From contig VXXM01000016.1 of assembly GCA_009835395.1 (NCBI GenBank), positions 1-55,832 on the forward strand: a DNA stretch of 55,832 nt, written 5' to 3'. Both the position numbers and the translations under genes were made by a program. This document shows positions 26,340 through 35,504 of this stretch, one piece after another (positions within the stretch are counted from its first letter, which is position 1; each line of letters starts with the position of its first letter). The notes beneath the pieces were generated by a model, which worked only from the letters and a program-made list of their open reading frames with translations, was not told where the DNA came from and made no database searches. This DNA is from Acidimicrobiia bacterium (GTDB lineage Bacteria; Actinomycetota; Acidimicrobiia; Acidimicrobiales; CATQHL01).

Positions 26340-28529
26340 ATGGCCGCGAGCACCGACGTCCCTCGCCTGTTCGATCCTGTGAGTGCCTCCGGCGCCGAGA
26401 CCGCCCAGGTGCGCGAGGCTGCCCCGACGGTGGCCCGCGAGGCGAAGTCCGGCGGCAACGGCTCGCCGACCGCCACAGGCGAGTCCCCGCCCCCCGAGCC
26501 GGACGCCGGGCACTACGAGGCCGACTCCATCCAGACCTTGGAGGGCCTGGAGGCGGTCCGCAAGCGGCCCGGCATGTACATCGGGGGCACCGGCAGCGAC
26601 GGGCTCATGCACCTGGTGTGGGAGCTGATCGACAACGGCGTCGACGAGGCGGCCGCCGGCCACGCCCGCCGCATCGACGTGACCTTCGGCGGCGACGGCT
26701 CGGTCACCGTGCGCGACGACGGCCGCGGCATCCCCGTGGGGTGCCCGCCCGGCAGGGACGTCTCGGCGGTGGAGGTGGTGTTCTCGGAGTTGCACGCGGG
26801 CGGCAAGTTCGGCAGCGGCACCAACGGATCCGCCTACGGCGCCAGCGGCGGGCTGCACGGGGTGGGAGCCTCGGTGGTCAACGCCCTGTCGGAGCGCATG
26901 CGCGTGGAGGTGGGGCGGGACGGCCACGTCTGGCGGTTGGACTTCAGCGAGCGGCTGGCCGGCCGGCGCGACGGCGACGGGTTCACGCCGACCCACGACC
27001 TGCAGCGGCTGAAGCCGACGCGGCGCACCTTCACCCAGGTGCGCTTCTGGCCCGACTGGGAGCTCTTCGACGAGGCGGCCGCCTTCGACTACGCCGCCAC
27101 CTGCGAGCGGGTGCGCCTCATGTGCCATCTGGTGCCGGGCCTGCGGGCGACGGTCAGCGACCGGCGCCGGGGTGCCGGCGGGGAGCCCTTCGACTTCCGC
27201 TCCGAGCGGGGTCTGGGAGGGCTGGTCGCCGAGTTGGCCGGGGGGGCCGGCGCCGCGGTCACCCGCATCATCGACGTGTCGGGCGGCGGCCGATTCGAGG
27301 AGAAGGTGCCCGTGGACGGCGTGCTCACCACCGTCGAGCGGGAGTGCTCGGTGTCCGCCGCGCTGCAGTGGACCGACGGCTACCGCAGCAATGTGGCCAG
27401 CTTCGTGAACACGATCCCCACGCCCTCCGGCGGCACGCACCTGGCCGGCTTCGAGCGGGCGCTCACCCGGGCGGTGAACGACGTGCTGCTGGACGGCTCG
27501 AAGAAGCTGGCCCGATCCGGCGAGCGCGCCGGCCGCGAGGAGGTGCAGGAGGGGCTGGTGGCCGCCCTGCAGGTGGTGCTGCCCGAGCCGCAGTTCCGGG
27601 GCCAGACCAAGCAGGAGTTGGGCACCCCGGCGGTGCAGTCCATCGTCTACGAGGCTGTCAAGTCGGCGCTGACAGAGTGGTTCGGAAGCGAGGGACCGCG
27701 CAGCAACGTCACCGCCCTGCGGGCCAAGATCAGCGACGCCGTGGAGGCGAAGGCGGCCTCCAGGCAACTGCAGGCCGACCGCCGCAAGGCCTCGGCGCTG
27801 GGCTCGACGGGGCTGCCCGACAAGCTGGCCGACTGCCGGGTGCACGGGCCCGACAGCGAGCTGGTCATCGTGGAGGGCGAGTCGGCGGCCGGGCCGGCCA
27901 AGGCGGGGCGCAACGCCCACAACGTGGCCATCCTGCCGTTGAGGGGCAAGCTGGTGAACGCCGCCAAGGCCTCGCTGCGCCAGGTGCTGGAGAACGCCGA
28001 GGCGCAGGCGCTGTTCCGCTCGGTGGGCGCCGGGGTGGGGGCCGACTTCGACTCGGGAGCGGCCCGCTACGGCCGCATCGTGATCCTGTGCGACGCCGAT
28101 GTGGACGGCAGCCACATCCGCTGCCTGCTGCTGACGCTGATCCACGCCTACATGCGGCCGCTGCTGACCGAGGGCAGGGTGTACGCCGCGCAGCCGCCGC
28201 TGTACACCACCCGGGTCGGCAAGGAGACCCACCGAGCCTTCAGCGACGCCGAGCGCGACGTCATCGGCGCCCGGCTGGCGAAGGGGCGCCGCGGCGGCAC
28301 CGAGGCGATCCGCTGGCAGCGCTTCAAGGGGCTCGGCGAGATGAACACCGACGAGTTGGCGCACTGCGCCCTCGACCCGGCCACCCGCACGCTGCGGCGC
28401 ATCACCGTGGCCGACGCCGCCGAGGCCCGCAAGCTCCTCGACGTGCTGATGGGCTCCGACGTGGCGCAGCGCCGCGACTACATCGGCCGCCACAGCAGCC
28501 TGGTGGACCCCGCCACCCTGGACATCTGA
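26340..28529 (+). CDS. Type IIA DNA topoisomerase subunit B (GyrB/ParE-like)
   Basis: 729 residues. About 55 low-complexity residues precede the GHKL ATPase domain (LEGLEAVRKRPGMYIGG, ELIDNGVDEA, DDGRGIPVG, GGLHGVGASVVNAL). The Toprim domain shows EGESAAGPAKAGR and ILCDADVDGSHIR, both slightly changed from the usual EGDSAGG and TDADVDG forms, and RWQRFKGLGEMN closes the protein. It supplies ATP hydrolysis and metal binding to the subunit A cleavage core. ATG at 26340; the open frame before it overlaps the subunit A gene. Confidence 0.92.
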   Translation: MAASTDVPRLFDPVSASGAETAQVREAAPTVAREAKSGGNGSPTATGESPPPEPDAGHYEADSIQTLEGLEAVRKRPGMYIGGTGSDGLMHLVWELIDNGVDEAAAGHARRIDVTFGGDGSVTVRDDGRGIPVGCPPGRDVSAVEVVFSELHAGGKFGSGTNGSAYGASGGLHGVGASVVNALSERMRVEVGRDGHVWRLDFSERLAGRRDGDGFTPTHDLQRLKPTRRTFTQVRFWPDWELFDEAAAFDYAATCERVRLMCHLVPGLRATVSDRRRGAGGEPFDFRSERGLGGLVAELAGGAGAAVTRIIDVSGGGRFEEKVPVDGVLTTVERECSVSAALQWTDGYRSNVASFVNTIPTPSGGTHLAGFERALTRAVNDVLLDGSKKLARSGERAGREEVQEGLVAALQVVLPEPQFRGQTKQELGTPAVQSIVYEAVKSALTEWFGSEGPRSNVTALRAKISDAVEAKAASRQLQADRRKASALGSTGLPDKLADCRVHGPDSELVIVEGESAAGPAKAGRNAHNVAILPLRGKLVNAAKASLRQVLENAEAQALFRSVGAGVGADFDSGAARYGRIVILCDADVDGSHIRCLLLTLIHAYMRPLLTEGRVYAAQPPLYTTRVGKETHRAFSDAERDVIGARLAKGRRGGTEAIRWQRFKGLGEMNTDELAHCALDPATRTLRRITVADAAEARKLLDVLMGSDVAQRRDYIGRHSSLVDPATLDI

Positions 28530-28620
28530 GCGGGCCGCTCGGCCGTCCCCCAGGGGTGGCCGCGAACCCCGCCGTTGCTTCCCGCGGGACTGCCGTGCGA
28601 CACCCGGAGCCCGACCCAAG

Positions 28621-28647
28621 GTCATTCCGGCGCAGGCCGGAATCCAG
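28621..28647. repeat. Dispersed 27-base palindromic repeat, copy 1
   Basis: Imperfect palindrome with arms ATTCCGGC and GCCGGAAT around a short CG-rich centre, starting GTC and ending CCAG. It lies between the subunit B gene and the helicase gene. Same unit at 43176, 49165 and 52940, the other three in the opposite orientation. Confidence 0.85.
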
Positions 28648-28698
28648 GTGCCACGCTCCGGGCGCGGCTGCTCCCATCGGCAATACCCTGCTCGCCCG

Positions 28699-31467
28699 AT
28701 GACGTTCCCGGGACCCGACGCGCTGGGCCGCGGATTGGTGATCGCTGCGGGCACGCATCTCGTGGGCGATCTGGCCGCAGCACAGAACTGGGAGCGGGTG
28801 CGGGTCGACGGATCGCTCCTGGCCGACGAGCCGGCCGGCGGCGACGGGCGGCTGGCCGACATTGTCGAGCAACTGCACCTGGCGTGGGGCGGCCGCCGGC
28901 GGGTGCTCGTGGAGCTGGATCTCCCGGCGGAGCAGTTGGCGCAGCTGCGGCAGCCGGAGGTCGTCGAGCGCGCCGTGCACCTGCTGGGCGCCGAGTTCAC
29001 GCTGCTGCGCGAGCGGCTGCAGTTCCTGCTGTGGCGCAACAACTACGACGCCCGTAACGGCGAGCCGGTCTGGTGGTGGGCCAGCAAGGCGGCTCGCATG
29101 GGCGCAAGCATCGGCAGGCGGGCCGACGTGGTGCTGGGCGACGGCAGCGAGGCGTGGGTGGACGGCGGGCCTCGCCGGCCGGTGGATCCGGCCGACCTGC
29201 TGGACAGGCCGGTCGTGCACGCCGAATCGATCGAGCTGGGACGCCTGCGGCTTCAGCCTCGCCCGTCGGGGGCGACCGGCGACGGCACCCTGCTGGCTCC
29301 CGACCAGCGGGCCGCCGTCGAGCATCCGGCCGGGCCGGTGCGGGTGGTGGCTCCGGCGGGATCGGGCAAGACCCGAACGCTGAACGCCCGGCTGCTGCAT
29401 CTGGTGGACGACCGCGGCGTCGAGCCGTCGCTGGTCACCGCGGTGGCTTACAACAACCGGGCCGCGGAGGAGATGCGCAGCCGCCTGCAGCGCCCCGACC
29501 TGCAGATCCGCACGATCCACTCGCTGGGTTGGCGGATCGTGCGGGATGTGCGGCCCGACGTGACGCTGCTGGGCGAGCGGGAGGTGCGGGGGCGCCTCCA
29601 GCGGCTCCTGCCGCACACCCGGCGGGCCGGCAAGGACGTCTTCGGCCCGTACATCGAGGCGCTGGCCGATGTGCGCATCGCCCTGCGGCACCCCGAGAAC
29701 GTGGAGACCGAGCGCAACGACGTGCCCGGCTTCGCCGGCATCTTCGAGGCCTACCGGGCCGGGTTGGCCGAGCGGGACGAGTGCGACTTCGACGAGCAGG
29801 TCTACGAGGCCATCCGGCTGCTGCTGGCCGACCCCGAGCTGCGGGCCCGCTGGCAGCAGCGCTGCCGACACCTGCTGGTGGACGAGTTCCAGGACCTGAC
29901 GCCGGCGTACCTCCTGCTGCTGCGGCTGCTGGCCTCGCCGGGGCTGAACGTCTTCGGCGTGGGCGACGACGACCAGACGATCTACGGCTACGCCGGAGCC
30001 GATCCCCGGTTCCTGCTGGAGTACGAGCACCTGTTCCCCGGTGCCGGCGAGGCCGCCCTGGAGGTCTCCTACCGCTGCCCGCCGGGGGTGGTGAAGGCGG
30101 TCGGACACCTGCTGGTGAACAACCGGCGCCGCCTGCCCAAGACGGTGCGCGCCGCCGCGACGGAGCACGCCGAACCGGCCGCCGCCGATGCGCCCGGCGC
30201 CTTCAGGGTCATGCGGATTCCCGACGAGGCGATGGCGGCGACGGCCGCCGGGATCGTGACCGGCTGGCGGGACGAGGGTGTGCCCGACGGGGGCATCGTC
30301 GTGCTGGGGCGGGTCAACTCGATGCTGCTGCCGGCGCTGGCGGCGCTCGACGAGGCCGGCGTGGGCACGCGTTGCCTGCTCGAGACCTCGTTGCTGCACC
30401 GCAGCCTGGTGCGGGCCGCGCTGGCGTGGATGCGCCTGGCGCTGCGGCCCGACTCGATGGATCCCCGCGACCTCACCGAGGCGGCCCGGCGGCCCGGCCG
30501 CAAGATCAACCAGGTGTCACGGGAACTCCTGGAAGGCGCCTGGGACCTGTCCCTGGAGGGGCTCGCGGCCCTCGGCGCCCGCCTCAACGAGCGGCAGCAG
30601 GAGTCCTGGAACGGCTTCGTGGCCGACATCGAGGCCGGGTCCCGCCTCGTCGCCGGCGGCTGTGACTCGCGCCGGCTCGTGGAGTTCCTGATGCAGCAGG
30701 TCGGGCTGGGACGGGCCGCCGGATCGCTGGACTCGGGACGCACCCGGCCCGACCGAGCGACCCACGCCGACGACCTGCTGGCGCTGCGCCGGGTCGCCGC
30801 CGTCTACAGCGGCCCCGCGGAGTTCCACCGGCAACTCACCGGCCTGTTGCGGAGCACCTCCGAGGTGGGCGACGGCGTCCTCCTCACCAGCATCCACCGC
30901 GTCAAGGGCCTGGAATGGGACCGAGTGCTGGTCTTCGCCGCCGACGAGACGCTGATGCCACACCAGTTGGCCGTCGACATCGAGGAGGAGCGCCGGGTGC
31001 TGCACGTGGCGGTCACCCGGGCGCGCAGCCAGGTCGTCGTGCTGGCCGACGAGAGCCGGCCCTCCCGCTTCCTGGACGAACTGGAGGGTCGTCCCCCGAA
31101 GCCGCGGACGCCGGAGCCCCGCCCCGAGCGCACAACGCTGCTCGAGGCGATCAGAGGCCCCAAACGCCCCCAGGGCGCCAAGTCCCGGACCCCGGCGGAC
31201 GACGGGCCCTATGACGAGGCGCTGTTCGAGACGCTCCGCGGCTGGCGGCTCGAGGAGTCCCGACACCGCAAGGTTCCCGCCTACGTCGTGTTCGACGATC
31301 GAACCCTCAAGAGCATCGCCCGCCGGAAGCCCACGACGGATTTCGACCTGGCCGCGGTGTCCGGCGTCGGCCCCAAGAAGATGGCCGACTACGCCGAGGC
31401 GGTCGTCGCGATGGTCCGCGCCCACATCAGCAACGACCCGGACGACTCGGGCTCGCCACCGGGATGA
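28699..31467 (+). CDS. UvrD/PcrA-like superfamily 1 DNA helicase with C-terminal HRDC domain
   Basis: 922 residues. An N-terminal extension of about 200 residues is not part of the usual helicase. Walker A is APAGSGKT at about 217, motif Ia/Ib region AYNNRAAEEMRSRL, Walker B is DEFQD at about 395, then GDDDQTIYGYAGA (motif III), VSYRCP (motif IV), SIHRVKGLEWDRV (motif V) and EERRVLHVAVTRA (motif VI). The last 85 residues are an HRDC domain (DRTLKSIARRKP, VSGVGPKKMADY), which binds DNA. Probably a 3'-5' helicase in repair or replication restart. Downstream of the topoisomerase pair but separated by a repeat-bearing gap. Confidence 0.92.
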   Translation: MTFPGPDALGRGLVIAAGTHLVGDLAAAQNWERVRVDGSLLADEPAGGDGRLADIVEQLHLAWGGRRRVLVELDLPAEQLAQLRQPEVVERAVHLLGAEFTLLRERLQFLLWRNNYDARNGEPVWWWASKAARMGASIGRRADVVLGDGSEAWVDGGPRRPVDPADLLDRPVVHAESIELGRLRLQPRPSGATGDGTLLAPDQRAAVEHPAGPVRVVAPAGSGKTRTLNARLLHLVDDRGVEPSLVTAVAYNNRAAEEMRSRLQRPDLQIRTIHSLGWRIVRDVRPDVTLLGEREVRGRLQRLLPHTRRAGKDVFGPYIEALADVRIALRHPENVETERNDVPGFAGIFEAYRAGLAERDECDFDEQVYEAIRLLLADPELRARWQQRCRHLLVDEFQDLTPAYLLLLRLLASPGLNVFGVGDDDQTIYGYAGADPRFLLEYEHLFPGAGEAALEVSYRCPPGVVKAVGHLLVNNRRRLPKTVRAAATEHAEPAAADAPGAFRVMRIPDEAMAATAAGIVTGWRDEGVPDGGIVVLGRVNSMLLPALAALDEAGVGTRCLLETSLLHRSLVRAALAWMRLALRPDSMDPRDLTEAARRPGRKINQVSRELLEGAWDLSLEGLAALGARLNERQQESWNGFVADIEAGSRLVAGGCDSRRLVEFLMQQVGLGRAAGSLDSGRTRPDRATHADDLLALRRVAAVYSGPAEFHRQLTGLLRSTSEVGDGVLLTSIHRVKGLEWDRVLVFAADETLMPHQLAVDIEEERRVLHVAVTRARSQVVVLADESRPSRFLDELEGRPPKPRTPEPRPERTTLLEAIRGPKRPQGAKSRTPADDGPYDEALFETLRGWRLEESRHRKVPAYVVFDDRTLKSIARRKPTTDFDLAAVSGVGPKKMADYAEAVVAMVRAHISNDPDDSGSPPG

Positions 31468-31675
31468 CCCTCCGGATCGGGCGCAGCCGTCGCACCGGTC
31501 GAAGGTGCGAAATCTCCGGCGCGCGGGAACCGAGACGGGAGTCGGTTCGTCTGAGGGAGCAATAGAAGCACACCTGCTGTCGACCGCTACGGTCGCGCAC
31601 AGCCGCCGACGCGCGGAAGTCCGCAGGCTCGGCGGCTCGCCGGAGTGGTCGGCGTCGGCACGGGGAGGCGAATCC

Positions 31676-34276
31676 ATGCGACGACTCGTTGCTCTGGTAC
31701 TTGTCGTGATCACCACCATGACCGCCTGCACCGGAGGCGACACCCCGGGGGATCCCGAGCAACCGGCGACCCCACCGGCGACCCCACCGGCGACCCCAGA
31801 GGAAGAAGAACTCTCCTTCCGAGAAGTGGCGGAGTCCGGCGCGGGTTCGGTGCGGCCGCGGCCGGAGGGAGCCGCGGTGGTTGACGCCGATGACGTGGCA
31901 GACCTCGTATTCGTGGAGATCGGCGTCCGCGGCGGTCCCGATGGGAGTCTGGAGGTGAGGATCCGCGTCAACGCAACATCGCTGGATTGGTTGCCGGAGG
32001 AGCGCCTGTTCGACCACGAAGCCGCCCAGGTGGGTACGTGGTGGTCGAGTTCCCCCGCGGGATCGGCGGGTACCGGGGTGTCGGCTGTGCGTGTGCAGGC
32101 ACGTCGCCTCGAGGATGGGCGCATCGAGACGGCACTGAGCACACCCAGCGGCCGAGAGGTTCTGCCGCGGGCACGGTTCGTGTCACCCGACGCGCTGGCC
32201 GTGGACAGATGGCGCTACTCGTCTCCAGTGGTGCTGAAGGTCACCGGAGAGCCGGTTCCGCCAGTGTCCGACGGCAGCAGCCAGCACAGCGGTTATCTGG
32301 CCATAAGCACGGGATATGGCTACGACTGGGACTCGTCCGGCGGTCCCCTGTTCGCGCCCGGGCATGGATGCGGAGTCCGCATGGACCTCACCCTGGCGTG
32401 CTGGGGCAACGATTGGGACGGTCAGGCCTCACCCCCGGAAGGGGAGTTCGTCGCGGTCGACGCCGGCTGGACGCACACCTGCGGGATACGTGTCGGGGGA
32501 GACGTGACGTGCTGGGGCAGCCCCCGCGGCGAGCCCCCCGGGGGGCCGTTCGTCGCCGTCAGCGCCGGCAACCTCCACAGTTGCGGGATTCGCCCCCATG
32601 GCGGGGTCGAGTGCTGGGGCGATGACAGCAGCGGGCAGTCCTCGCCGCCGGCGGGATCCTTCACCTCTGTCAGCGCCGGCAACTTCCACAGCTGCGGTCT
32701 GCTGGTCGGAGACACGATCGCCTGTTGGGGGAGCAACACCCACACCTATGTCGGGCCGGGCGAAGAACCGCGATTCAGCGGTCAGGCGCAGCCGCCGGGC
32801 GGCGAATTCAGCGCGGTATCCGCGGGTTCAGAGCACACCTGCGGGATCCGCCCCGATGGGGCCATCGAATGTTGGGGCAACGAGACCTACAGGGGCCATC
32901 CGGACAGCGACGGGCCGTTCATCGCCGTCAGCGTCGCGGGCGACTTCACCTGCGGGCTCCTCCTCACCGGAAAAGCGACCTGCTGGCCCCGGGAGGGGTC
33001 GCTTCCACTGCCGTCGGGCGAGTTCGTCTCCCTCAGTGCCGGCGACTGGGGCGTCTGCGGCATCCGACCCGGCGACACCGCTGCGTGTTGGCGCCGCCAA
33101 AACGTCTACCCACCCGCGTTCCATGCCGCATCCCCTCCTCCCGGAGGACAATTCACGGCCGTCAGCGCGGGGCGATCTCACACCTGCGGGATTCAGGAGT
33201 CGGGAACCGTGATCTGCTGGGACGATGGGTCATGGACGAGCGTCCACGGACACACCGATCCTCCACCTGGCAGGTTCGTTGCCGTCGACGCCGGCGGGTT
33301 CGCTACTTGCGGGATCCGTGTGGAAGGCGATCTCCGATGCTGGGGAAGGTTCTCCGGAATCAACTGGTGGGGCGTCGCAAGCGACTATGGGCCGGGCACG
33401 TACGGCACTGAACCTCCGTCTGGACTGTTCGAATCGGTCGGCGTCGGGACTACTTCCGCCTGCGCGTTGCGACTCGGAGGCGAGGTCGCCTGCTGGGGAA
33501 TCGATGATGACGGACAATCCTCACCACCGGAAGGGACGTTCACCGCCCTCGCCGTCGGAGGACGACACGTCTGTGGGTTGCGACCCGGCGGGGAGGTGTC
33601 GTGCTGGGGAGACGGCTCGCTGGGACAGACCGCTTCGCCGAAGGGGGCCTTCACCGCGCTCAGCGCGGGCGACGCGCACACCTGTGGGCTGCGCTCCAGC
33701 GGAGAAGTGGCCTGCTGGGGCAACGAGATCGACTTGGAGCACATCCGCGACAACGACATTGAGCCCCCGGACGAGCCAGGGGCCTTAGAACCTCCCGGGG
33801 GCACCTTTGTCGCCCTCAGTGCCGGGTCGTTCCACACGTGCGGCGTCCGCACCGACGGCGACGTGGAATGCTGGCCAGTCTGGGGCGTCGAAGGCGACCT
33901 CGACGATGAGGTCACGTTCCCTGTGAGTTCCGTCGTGCCGGCCTTCGCGGACAACACCGAGACAGCGCGCTACACGACTCTCCAGAATCCGGCGCTGCAC
34001 GAGACTCCGCAGCCGGAGCCGAGATCCCCGGACGCGAGTTACGCGTGCGACACCCGCCGCGTGGGCGAGGTCGCATGCCGGGGGGCTTGGGGCCAACCGG
34101 ACTACTCCTGGACGCCGGTGCTCAGCCCGATCGAACAGCCGGGAGTCTGGAGAGACGCCCGAGTGGATCCGATATCCGGCCCGTTCGTCTCCCTCAGTTC
34201 CGGCTGGCAGCACACCTGCGGTATCCGGCCCGACGGCAGAGTCGACTGCTGGAACGCCTACGAGCCGCGTAACTGA
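31676..34276 (+). CDS. Secreted lipoprotein with about fifteen RCC1-like repeats
   Basis: 866 residues. Lipoprotein signal ending MTAC (Cys18), then a PATP-rich linker made by a 12-base repeat (31763-31798), a 170-residue unassigned domain, and from about 220 a run of roughly fifteen repeats, each ending HTCGIRxxGxVxCWG. Every repeat has two cysteines, 11-12 residues apart, suggesting one disulfide per blade of an extracellular beta-propeller pair. RCC1-type repeats usually bind proteins; the partner is unknown. ATG chosen because GGGGAGG stands eight bases upstream. The gap before it (31468-31675) shows nothing I can support. Confidence 0.82.
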   Translation: MRRLVALVLVVITTMTACTGGDTPGDPEQPATPPATPPATPEEEELSFREVAESGAGSVRPRPEGAAVVDADDVADLVFVEIGVRGGPDGSLEVRIRVNATSLDWLPEERLFDHEAAQVGTWWSSSPAGSAGTGVSAVRVQARRLEDGRIETALSTPSGREVLPRARFVSPDALAVDRWRYSSPVVLKVTGEPVPPVSDGSSQHSGYLAISTGYGYDWDSSGGPLFAPGHGCGVRMDLTLACWGNDWDGQASPPEGEFVAVDAGWTHTCGIRVGGDVTCWGSPRGEPPGGPFVAVSAGNLHSCGIRPHGGVECWGDDSSGQSSPPAGSFTSVSAGNFHSCGLLVGDTIACWGSNTHTYVGPGEEPRFSGQAQPPGGEFSAVSAGSEHTCGIRPDGAIECWGNETYRGHPDSDGPFIAVSVAGDFTCGLLLTGKATCWPREGSLPLPSGEFVSLSAGDWGVCGIRPGDTAACWRRQNVYPPAFHAASPPPGGQFTAVSAGRSHTCGIQESGTVICWDDGSWTSVHGHTDPPPGRFVAVDAGGFATCGIRVEGDLRCWGRFSGINWWGVASDYGPGTYGTEPPSGLFESVGVGTTSACALRLGGEVACWGIDDDGQSSPPEGTFTALAVGGRHVCGLRPGGEVSCWGDGSLGQTASPKGAFTALSAGDAHTCGLRSSGEVACWGNEIDLEHIRDNDIEPPDEPGALEPPGGTFVALSAGSFHTCGVRTDGDVECWPVWGVEGDLDDEVTFPVSSVVPAFADNTETARYTTLQNPALHETPQPEPRSPDASYACDTRRVGEVACRGAWGQPDYSWTPVLSPIEQPGVWRDARVDPISGPFVSLSSGWQHTCGIRPDGRVDCWNAYEPRN

Positions 34277-34350
34277 TCTCGGTGGAGCGTCGAAGCCGCG
34301 CAGTCGAGGCACGTCGCACAGCGGTGCCCGCGCCCGCCTAGGGTCGGGGT

Positions 34351-34848
34351 ATGGCTCTCAGTGATGAACTCGTGAACAGGCTGACCTGGAAGATCCCGAA
34401 CGCGCTGGCGCTGATCGGGTCCCGGGCGGGCGACGAACGCAACGGCATGACGGCGAGCTGGATCAGCCAGCTGTCGATGGAGCCGGTGCTGATCGGCGTG
34501 GCGGTGGAGAACACCGCGGTGACGCACCGCCTGATCACCGACGGCGGGTCGTTCACCGTGAACCTCTGGGACGCCGAGCAGACCAGGGTCTTCGTGAAGT
34601 TCTCCAAGCCCGCCGCCTACGCCGACGGCACTCTGAACGGGCGGCCGGTGACCGAGGCTACGACCGGAGCCCCTGTGTTCACCGAGGCGATCGCCTGGCT
34701 GGACTGCGAAGTGCGCCACTCGCTGGACCTCGGCACCCACACGCTGTTCGTGGGCGAGCTGGTGGACGGCGACATCAACGACGACGACCCCCGGGCCGCC
34801 GCCATGAGCGACACCCGCATGAAGTACGGAGGCGTCAAGCGCCACTAG
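34351..34848 (+). CDS. Flavin reductase-like domain protein
   Basis: 165 residues of the FMN-binding split-barrel flavin reductase family (GMTASWISQLSMEPVLIGVAVENTAVTHRLI, of which the core is MTASWISQLSMEP; SFTVNLWD; HTLFVGELVDG). It would supply reduced flavin to a monooxygenase or act as a small oxidoreductase. No obvious partner is adjacent. Confidence 0.85.
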   Translation: MALSDELVNRLTWKIPNALALIGSRAGDERNGMTASWISQLSMEPVLIGVAVENTAVTHRLITDGGSFTVNLWDAEQTRVFVKFSKPAAYADGTLNGRPVTEATTGAPVFTEAIAWLDCEVRHSLDLGTHTLFVGELVDGDINDDDPRAAAMSDTRMKYGGVKRH

Positions 34849-34881
34849 AGCTGCGCCACGCGAGCGGGGAGCATGGCGCTC

Positions 34882-34914
34882 GCTATTAAGAGTTAGGGCC
34901 AAACTCTTAATAGC
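34882..34914. repeat. Perfect 13-base inverted repeat, AT-rich
   Basis: Arms GCTATTAAGAGTT (34882-34894) and AACTCTTAATAGC (34902-34914) with a seven-base loop AGGGCCA. It stands 34 bases after the flavin reductase stop and 66 bases before the YbaK-like start. No T-run follows, so it may be a regulator-binding site or an mRNA hairpin rather than a classical terminator. Confidence 0.8.
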
Positions 34915-34979
34915 CATCGATCTGATTAAGCAAAACTGAACACGCCACGGACTGCTCGGGACTCTCCTAGCGTTGGGGC

Positions 34980-35468
34980 GTGACCGATGCGGTTCTGAAG
35001 CAGCTCGACGCCCTGGGGCTGGCCTACGAGATCGTGCCGTGCGACCCCGACCTGGCCGACACGGAGGCGTTCTGCGAGGCCTACGGCTATGCGGCCGAGG
35101 ACTCGGCCAATGCCATCGTGGTGATCGGCAAGTCCGACCCTCCCAGCTACGTGATGTGCCTGGTGCTGTCCTCGACCCGTCTGGACGTGAACCGGGTGGT
35201 GCGCAAGCGCATGGGCGTGCGGCGGGCCTCGTTCGCCTCGGCGGAGCAGACCAAGGACCTGACGGGCATGGAGATCGGTGGCGTGACAGTGTTCGGGTCC
35301 ACGACCGACCTGCCCCTGTGGGTGGACGCCCGGGTGATGCAACGGCCGGAGGTCATCATCGGTGGCGGCGGGCGGGACCGGAAGCTGCTGGTGCCGCCGG
35401 CCACGATCGCCGGCCACCCGGACGTGACCGTGGTGGACGATCTGGCGATGCCGATCCCGACGGGGTAG
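34980..35468 (+). CDS. YbaK/ProX-like aminoacyl-tRNA deacylase domain protein
   Basis: 162 residues forming a single YbaK/EbsC domain, with SSTRLDVNRVVRKRMGVRRASFASAEQT (core: VNRVVRKRMGVRRASFA) and the C-terminal IGGGGRDRKLLVPPATI. Family members hydrolyse misacylated tRNAs such as Cys-tRNA(Pro) or Ala-tRNA(Pro). GTG start. The substrate is not evident from sequence. Confidence 0.85.
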   Translation: MTDAVLKQLDALGLAYEIVPCDPDLADTEAFCEAYGYAAEDSANAIVVIGKSDPPSYVMCLVLSSTRLDVNRVVRKRMGVRRASFASAEQTKDLTGMEIGGVTVFGSTTDLPLWVDARVMQRPEVIIGGGGRDRKLLVPPATIAGHPDVTVVDDLAMPIPTG

Positions 35469-35472
35469 CTCG

Positions 35473-35496
35473 GGCCGGACCTACTTGGATCCGGCC
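35473..35496. terminator. Hairpin between convergent genes
   Basis: Perfect seven-base arms GGCCGGA (35473-35479) and TCCGGCC (35490-35496) with a ten-base loop, between the YbaK-like gene and the minus-strand gene ending at 35505. No clear T-run; terminator role inferred from position. Confidence 0.5.
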
Positions 35497-35504
35497 GTCT
35501 CGGG

